A DNA stretch of 64,000 nt. Source: Shewanella sp. Arc9-LZ. Its GTDB lineage: Bacteria; Pseudomonadota; Gammaproteobacteria; Enterobacterales; Shewanellaceae. The stretch lies in the NCBI RefSeq assembly GCF_010092445.1, contig NZ_CP048031.1:1302001-1366000 (forward strand), given 5' to 3'. Shown here piece after piece: positions 59,387 through 64,000 of the stretch. Positions within the stretch are counted from its first letter, which is position 1. Each line of letters begins with the position of its first letter. Below the pieces are notes generated by a model. That model saw nothing but the letters and a program-made list of their open reading frames with translations. It did not search any database and was not told where the DNA came from. The position numbers and the translations under genes were made by a program.

Positions 59387-60130
59387 TTGTCCATTTTTGC
59401 ATGGTAACTTTATACATTAACTTCATTTTTAAACTAACATCAACGTCGTGGCGCTTTGCCCACACCCGGCCAAGAGGAAATCAACGGCTATTCCCTCTTG
59501 GCTCTTTGCTCTTTGCTCTTTGCTCAAGAATTGGCCATTACAAGCCGTCCCACAACATTTTCCAAATGGATTAAACAACAGCTGCGAAAAGGTCGTCATG
59601 GGGATAGATCCAGCTTTTAACTTCGTTTGAATCTTGCTTCGGCCCATCTTGCAGTAAAAAGTGAAAATGCTAACGTTTCCGATAGGCATCTAATAGGTAG
59701 GATGCCTTATAGCACATGGTCAATGATGTTCCCGACATCATAATGACATTTCCAATATCCATATAGATCAGATGTGCGAGAAAGGCCTGTCAGACTCACG
59801 AATTCTGTTGTAAAGAGTCTTCAACGGCCTCAATTGTTATTAAGCCTGAAACTATGGATCAGCTCATGCATTCTGTTGTAAAGAGTCTTCAACGTCATCA
59901 AGTTCAGAGTTGAATCACGCCAATTGCAAGCAAGGTATGCAAATCATTTTCTCCCCATTTCATTTTGCTTAGACTCGCCAGTTTCGAGGAATTGAAGATG
60001 GAATGACCTACTTAACTCTAATCCAAATGTTTCTAGCGTTCCCAGGCCTTACCAGAACCCCTTATTGTTGACGTTTGGACTACAAAAAAGAGTTGAGTAT
60101 CACAAAATAATGCCTAGACCTGAAAGGATA
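59387..60130. other. Repeat-rich region without a gene
   Basis: About 740 bases hold no supported coding frame. They contain a 7-bp tandem tract (GCTCTTT three times plus GCTC, 59501-59525) and two 25-base direct repeats. The patchwork character fits decayed mobile DNA behind the island boundary. Confidence 0.6.
59802..59894. repeat. Two 25-base perfect direct repeats
   Basis: Identical copies at 59802-59826 and 59870-59894 begin ATTCTGTTGTAAAGAG and end TCTTCAACG, 68 bases apart. Similarity extends on both sides (TCAG-CTCA before, TCAA-GTT after) with changes, so the true unit is longer, about 45 bases. There are only two copies. Confidence 0.9.
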
Positions 60131-60670
60131 TTAAACTGCGCTGACAAAAGCTGTTACAACGTTTGTAAGCTCCTGATCTTTTTCAGCATTTAATTTACCA
60201 TCAACAAAGTAATCATAAAAACGACCTAAGCTATACGTACCTTTAATATCGGCTCCCCACCACGGCATTAATTGCGATAATGTTTGAAGGTTAGTAGCAC
60301 CACCATTAGGGCCTGGAGAAGTGCTAAGTAACAATACTGGTTTCTTCGTTGCAAACATTGGATTTTGTAAATCGCCTAAACGAGAAACCCAGTCGATTAA
60401 ATTTTTAAATTCTGCAGGTATTCCACCATTGTGCTCTGGAGAAGCAATGATGAAAGCATCATATTCAGCAAATAACGCACGTACTTGTTGAGCCGTTTCA
60501 GGATGGCCTTCGCTTTCTTCTCTATCTAAACTAAAGAAAGGCATTGGATAATCTCGAATATCTAGCATGGCAACGTCATGCCCTTCAATTTTGCTCGACG
60601 CTAACTCTAGTAGCATTCTATTGATAGAGTTTTTACTGTTACTTGCTGATACGGTGAGTATTTTTGTCAA
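60131..60670 (-). CDS. NADPH-dependent FMN reductase-like flavoprotein
   Basis: A 179-residue flavodoxin-fold protein starting at TTG 60670, behind AGGAAA; the upstream ATG gives a non-conserved extension. The FMN-binding loop TVSASNSKNSINRML is at the N-terminus, ASPEHNGGIPAEFKNLIDWVSR is the family signature, and LLLSTSPGPNGGATNLQTL follows. It probably reduces quinones, azo compounds or metals with NAD(P)H. It lies downstream of a pirin gene on the same strand, 155 bases away. Confidence 0.88.
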   Translation of the reverse strand: MTKILTVSASNSKNSINRMLLELASSKIEGHDVAMLDIRDYPMPFFSLDREESEGHPETAQQVRALFAEYDAFIIASPEHNGGIPAEFKNLIDWVSRLGDLQNPMFATKKPVLLLSTSPGPNGGATNLQTLSQLMPWWGADIKGTYSLGRFYDYFVDGKLNAEKDQELTNVVTAFVSAV

Positions 60671-60825
60671 GATTAAATTTCCTATATTATGAAAGATTGA
60701 TTGTTGAATTAACAATTAATCCTTTTGGTTTTTAAATTAATTTTTTAGTTATAGCTAATTTAGTACTAATAAAGCGTAATCTCCAGCCGTTCTCTCAGCA
60801 GTGATAACCTTAAGTAATAACATAT

Positions 60826-61503
60826 TTAATTCGCCTTATTTAAATAAATAAGTGTTAGATGAACTTGTTCGCTGAGCGCAGTAAAATCTAATTTTTCATC
60901 ACGTACCAAATCACCATCTTTTACTTCAACACCATTAAGAACACCTTCACCACCAGTGACATAAGCAATAAACTCGCCCTCCTGGGTGACATTCTTATTT
61001 TTGCTGAGCAAACCAACTTCAATAACAGTTTCGCTATCAAGTGTGACACTTTGTGATTTATTGCCACCATAAACACGTATCATTTGGTCTTTTTTAAGAT
61101 CATGAAATTTATAACTTGCAGGCTCACCGGCCGCTTCAGGTAAGACCCATAATTGGAGCATTCTGTTTTCTACATTATCAGGGTTAATTTCATTGTGTAC
61201 AAAACCTTCACCACCAGCACGTTGTGCTTGCACTTGATTGGCTTGCATTGACTTGCCGTTTTCCATAGAGCCTTGGTGCTCTATACTTCCTTCAAGCATA
61301 ACCGAAATGACATCCAATTCTTTATGTGGGTGCATGCCCGTTTGACCTTTAGGCGTAAAACGCGCATCAGCTAAATATATAAAGTTGCCAAGTCCATTCC
61401 ATGTATCGTTTTGTCCGCCAATTTTGTTATCAACAACAAGACGGGTTTCTTTTAATCCTGCAAATCCACCTCTGTGTAATGAATCTTTACTTAATAACTG
61501 CAT
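60826..61503 (-). CDS. Pirin family protein
   Basis: A 225-residue bicupin protein from ATG 61503 with GAGGAAA upstream (an ATG 18 bases earlier is less likely). The metal-binding cupin motif is TGMHPHKELDVISVMLEGSIEHQGSM read in two parts: the His-x-His pair in GMHPHKEL and the later His in EHQGS. EGFVHNEINP holds another ligand region. Bacterial pirins can act as quercetinases or regulators. Together with the neighbouring FMN reductase and the divergent LysR gene it may form a redox or aromatic-stress cassette (inference). Confidence 0.88.
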   Translation of the reverse strand: MQLLSKDSLHRGGFAGLKETRLVVDNKIGGQNDTWNGLGNFIYLADARFTPKGQTGMHPHKELDVISVMLEGSIEHQGSMENGKSMQANQVQAQRAGGEGFVHNEINPDNVENRMLQLWVLPEAAGEPASYKFHDLKKDQMIRVYGGNKSQSVTLDSETVIEVGLLSKNKNVTQEGEFIAYVTGGEGVLNGVEVKDGDLVRDEKLDFTALSEQVHLTLIYLNKAN

Positions 61504-61677
61504 TTTAATTTCCTCTTTCATTACTAGCTGATAACAAAAATCAACTTACTGTTTGGTCTTTTCGAACTGTAAAGCTATTATATATTTAAAATATTTGATT
61601 AAAATAAAGTAATACTGACAAATATGTTCGAATTGACTGTACATTAATATCAGTATCAAAGTATCAATAGGTGGCTA

Positions 61678-62562
61678 GTGAAATTATCTTTAGAAGCTTG
61701 TGAGGTGTTGGATGCGATAGACAGAAAAGGCAGCTTTGCCGCAGCCGCAGCCGCTCTATATCGCGTACCGTCCACAATTACTTATACGGTACAGAAATTA
61801 GAAGAAGATTTAGGGATTATGATTTATCGACGAGAAGGTCGAAGATCAATCTTAACGCCTGCGGGTAAAGTGCTACTTGATCAAGGTCGAGAGTTACTAA
61901 AAGCAGCTCAAAGTATTGTAGAAACAGCAAAACAAGTAGACAGTGGCTGGGAATCTCATATCACTATAGCACTCGATACTATTTATGATATTGAAGAGTT
62001 ATATAATGTCGTTGAAGAGTTTTATAAACTTCAAACCCGTGTTGAAGTTAATATCACTGAAGAAGTATTAGCAGGGAGTTGGGATGCAATTATTGAAAAT
62101 AGAGCTGACTTAGTCATCGGTGCACCCCACCCAGAAATAAACACTCAAGGAATTAAGTTTGAAGAAATTAAAGTAGCAGATTGGCAATTTGTGGTAGGGA
62201 GAAATCACCCTTTACTCGAATACGATCTCCCTTTATCAGAAGATGATATCAAGCCATTTCATTCAATTATCATTAAAGATTCTTCAAAAAGGTCCCCCGC
62301 CATGACTCATAGGATATTTGAGAAGCAAACAGTGTTACGAGTTGCCTCGATGGAGCAAAAGATATCAGCTCAAATTAGAGGGCTAGGAGTTGGTTTTTTA
62401 CCAACGCATCGTATTACTAATCACCTTGAAACTGGGGAGCTGGTTTCCCTTAAGATCGCTAAAGATGCACCATTAACTCCTCTGTTCATTGGCTGGAGAA
62501 CAAATAACAAAGGCAGGGCAATAAGATGGTTCATCGATAAATTTCGTGAATGTAATAAATAA
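61678..62562 (+). CDS. LysR-family transcriptional regulator
   Basis: A 294-residue LysR protein starting at GTG 61678, with AGGTGG upstream. The winged helix-turn-helix is at residues 4-60 (EVLDAIDRKGSFAAAAAALYRVPSTITYTVQKLEEDLG), followed by the linker helix and a periplasmic-binding-type effector domain. It is divergent from the pirin-FMN reductase pair, which it probably controls, as LysR regulators usually do with their divergent neighbours. The effector is unknown. Confidence 0.9.
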   Translation: MKLSLEACEVLDAIDRKGSFAAAAAALYRVPSTITYTVQKLEEDLGIMIYRREGRRSILTPAGKVLLDQGRELLKAAQSIVETAKQVDSGWESHITIALDTIYDIEELYNVVEEFYKLQTRVEVNITEEVLAGSWDAIIENRADLVIGAPHPEINTQGIKFEEIKVADWQFVVGRNHPLLEYDLPLSEDDIKPFHSIIIKDSSKRSPAMTHRIFEKQTVLRVASMEQKISAQIRGLGVGFLPTHRITNHLETGELVSLKIAKDAPLTPLFIGWRTNNKGRAIRWFIDKFRECNK

Positions 62563-62880
62563 CACGCACATATTAAAGAAGTAAATTCATAACTTTTTTA
62601 GGCTAAATTAAGTGGTCAGTAGCCTAAAAATCATGCATTTCATCCACTTCACTAGACTGCTTTTAGTTAAGAATAAGATTCTATTTCATTTAAATTATCT
62701 AAAAGGTTAATGGCTGCAATATCGGATTTCCTGCCGTAAACCTTTGAATTATTTACGGCGAGATTGAACCTTAATAACAAGGCCACTCCAAATTATTGGC
62801 GAATATTTAACCATCACTCTAGTCTTTAGTTATCTATATTTACTTGCAGGTAATGAATGATGGCTAGTCCAAGACAGGTG
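62563..62880. other. Intergenic region after the LysR gene
   Basis: About 320 AT-rich bases with no supported gene, ending in the remnant of a transposase. Confidence 0.45.
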
Positions 62881-62894
62881 TAAACATACCTAAT

Positions 62895-63173
62895 GGTTTA
62901 ATGTTCTGTGTAAAAGACTACATAGTGCTGGTTAAAGATACCGGGCGAATTATTCGTCAAGATAAGCGATGGGCAATGAGTTAAAGTAACCAAGATATTC
63001 TCAATAGACTGAATATACCCGCTGAAAACTGGTTAAAAATCACCACAGAGTTTGGTGCCTTATTTAAAGGTGCAGTCGGGGCGTTACCTGCCTTAACAGA
63101 AGATTGTGAGCATCAAGAGCGAAAACGACGCAAAGCGCTTCAAACTGCCAGCGCTGGCTGTATTGTGGCTTAA
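62895..63173 (+). pseudogene. C-terminal remnant of a REP-associated (IS200-like/Y1) transposase
   Basis: One frame translates as FCVKDYIVLVKDTGRIIRQD with the following KRWAMS, a stop codon at about 62982, and then SNQDILNRLNIPAENWLKI and TTEFGALFKGAVGALPALTE, ending in a basic tail before the stop at 63171-63173. This matches my memory of the C-terminus of the large Shewanella-type REP-associated tyrosine transposases. The catalytic N-terminal part is missing and an in-frame stop interrupts the rest, so it is a decayed copy. Confidence 0.65.
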
Positions 63174-63231
63174 TGAATCTGTACACCGATTGAGGTAAAC
63201 TTCCTTTAAGATAAAACGGTGTAAAAAAGTA

Positions 63232-63531
63232 ATGAAAACTCAACCAACTTACTCAACAGAATTTAAAATAGATGCTGCAAACCTCGTTATTAAACAAGGT
63301 TACACTACGAGTGAAGCTTCCAAGGCTACGGGGGCAGGTCCAACAGCGATTAGACGTTGGGTGACTCAACTTAGGCAAGAATTTGAAGGTATTACCCCAT
63401 CATCTCATGCCATCACTCCTGAGCAAAAACGAATTCAAGAGCTTGAAGCGCAAATTAAGAAGATTGAATGGGAGAAAGACATCCTAAAAAAGGCTACCGC
63501 TCTCTTAATGCAAGACAACATCAAACGATAG
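63232..63531 (+). CDS. IS3-family transposase OrfA
   Basis: A 99-residue DNA-binding protein with a helix-turn-helix (STEFKIDAANLVIKQGYTTSEASKATGAGPTAIRRWV) and a leucine-zipper-like coiled coil (IQELEAQIKKIEWEKDIL) that continues into the orfB frame. Near the end the heptamer A-AAA-AAG (63486-63492) is in the right phase for -1 frameshifting. The full transposase OrfAB is made by this route in the family. Confidence 0.93.
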   Translation: MKTQPTYSTEFKIDAANLVIKQGYTTSEASKATGAGPTAIRRWVTQLRQEFEGITPSSHAITPEQKRIQELEAQIKKIEWEKDILKKATALLMQDNIKR

Positions 63532-64000
63532 CGTTAATTGAATCGTTATCGAGAGAGCAGAACATCGTCAAACAGCTTTGCCATTTATTTGAAATACCGC
63601 GAAGCAGCTACCATTATCATCTCAAACATCGTGGATTAGTGAAGCCTGAACTAGGAAAACTGCGCCAGCAAGCGATTGCAATCCACCGTGATAGTCGTGG
63701 CTCTGCAGGGGCAAGAACGATAGCAGGCCAGCTTAATCAATTAGGTGAAAATGTTGGCCGTTATAAGGCCGCGAGTTTAATGAGAGATGCAGGGCTAATC
63801 AGTAACCAACCCAGAAAGCATCGTTACAAGATAGCAAATGATGAATCTAAAATAGCCCCTAATTTGTTAAAGCGGCAGTTTAACGTTGAAGCAATAAATC
63901 AGGTTTGGTGTGGTGACGTGACCTATGTTTGGTCTGGAACCAAATGGCTCTATTTAGCGGTGGTAATGGATTTATACGCGAGAAAGATTGTGGGTTGGGC
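63492..64000 (+). CDS. IS3-family transposase OrfB (3' truncated by window)
   Basis: The -1 frame after the slippery heptamer is open to the window end. It reads RQHQTIALIESLSREQNIVKQ with LCHLFEIPRSSYHYHLKHRG, then the HTH_21 region (AIHRDSRGSAGARTIAGQLN), then the integrase core with the first catalytic Asp in WCGDVTYVW and the second in VVMDLYARKIVGW. The third residue (Glu) is beyond the window. OrfB alone may start inside the overlap; the true protein is the OrfAB fusion. Confidence 0.9.

Larger units (their letters stand above)
63180..64000 (+). mobile_element. IS3-family insertion sequence, left part (runs off the window)
   Basis: The element has the two overlapping frames orfA and orfB of IS3 elements with a programmed frameshift site. 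The probable left end is around TGTACACCGATTGAGG (63180), 52 bases before orfA. The right end lies outside the window, so the inverted repeat and the target duplication could not be checked. It is inserted directly behind the decayed REP-type transposase. Confidence 0.8.

Noticed and set aside
59429..59689. Overlapping open frames on both strands behind the tRNA-like fragment
   Set aside because: They run through the GCTCTTT tandem tract and have no protein-like composition.
59802..59894. Possible CRISPR array (25-base repeats with a 43-base spacer)
   Set aside because: Only two copies, similarity continues into the would-be spacer, no third repeat and no cas genes.

Overview
The window looks like a chromosome segment of a Shewanella-type marine gammaproteobacterium. 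The support is the moderately AT-rich composition, the order relA-mazG-pyrG-eno-ftsB-ispD-ispF-truD-surE-pcm-nlpD-rpoS with mutS convergent to rpoS, the recA-alaS-csrA-tRNA block, the sodium-pump operon oadGAB, and protein sequences that read as Shewanella-like throughout. This is inference from gene content and order; no database search was run.

Layout. Bases 1-19.3 kb are core housekeeping: the end of relA, mazG, pyrG, eno, the ftsB-to-pcm cluster (division, isoprenoid precursors, tRNA pseudouridine, survival and protein repair), nlpD, rpoS, mutS, SOS-controlled recA, alaS and csrA. Genes recX and lysC, expected beside recA and csrA in related bacteria, are not visible; long non-coding stretches lie where they would be. 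Bases 20.2-21.0 kb hold a six-gene tRNA operon (Ser-Arg-Arg-Arg-Ser-Arg). Bases 21.5-24.7 kb encode the Na+-pumping oxaloacetate decarboxylase, behind a PdhR-like operator. Bases 25.0-29.8 kb encode a nitrate-type ABC transporter plus a porin, with a strong intrinsic terminator hairpin placed directly before the first gene, which suggests attenuation/antitermination control.

Bases 30-41.5 kb are mixed: a DUF3465 protein, a guanidine-II riboswitch with the guanidinium exporter gdx, a dicarboxylate/amino-acid symporter, a YqaA-like membrane protein, an M16 protease lipoprotein, gshA, two lipoproteins and purEK. Bases 41.7-48.6 kb hold a VWA lipoprotein-ECF sigma-membrane protein operon and a Tricorn-like S41 protease. 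Bases 48.7-59.2 kb hold OsmC, a decayed pilin-like fragment, a FrnE-like DsbA protein, a ribosome hibernation factor, a membrane diguanylate cyclase, a YebC/YeeN protein, a TetR/old-yellow-enzyme pair with twin operators, a leucine-rich-repeat protein kinase and small proteins.

From about 59.3 kb the window becomes accessory. It opens with a tRNA-like (tmRNA-type) 3' end ending in CCA and followed by its own terminator, a typical integration boundary. It then has repeat-rich non-coding DNA, a FMN reductase/pirin pair divergent from a LysR regulator, a decayed REP-type transposase and an IS3-family element that runs off the end.
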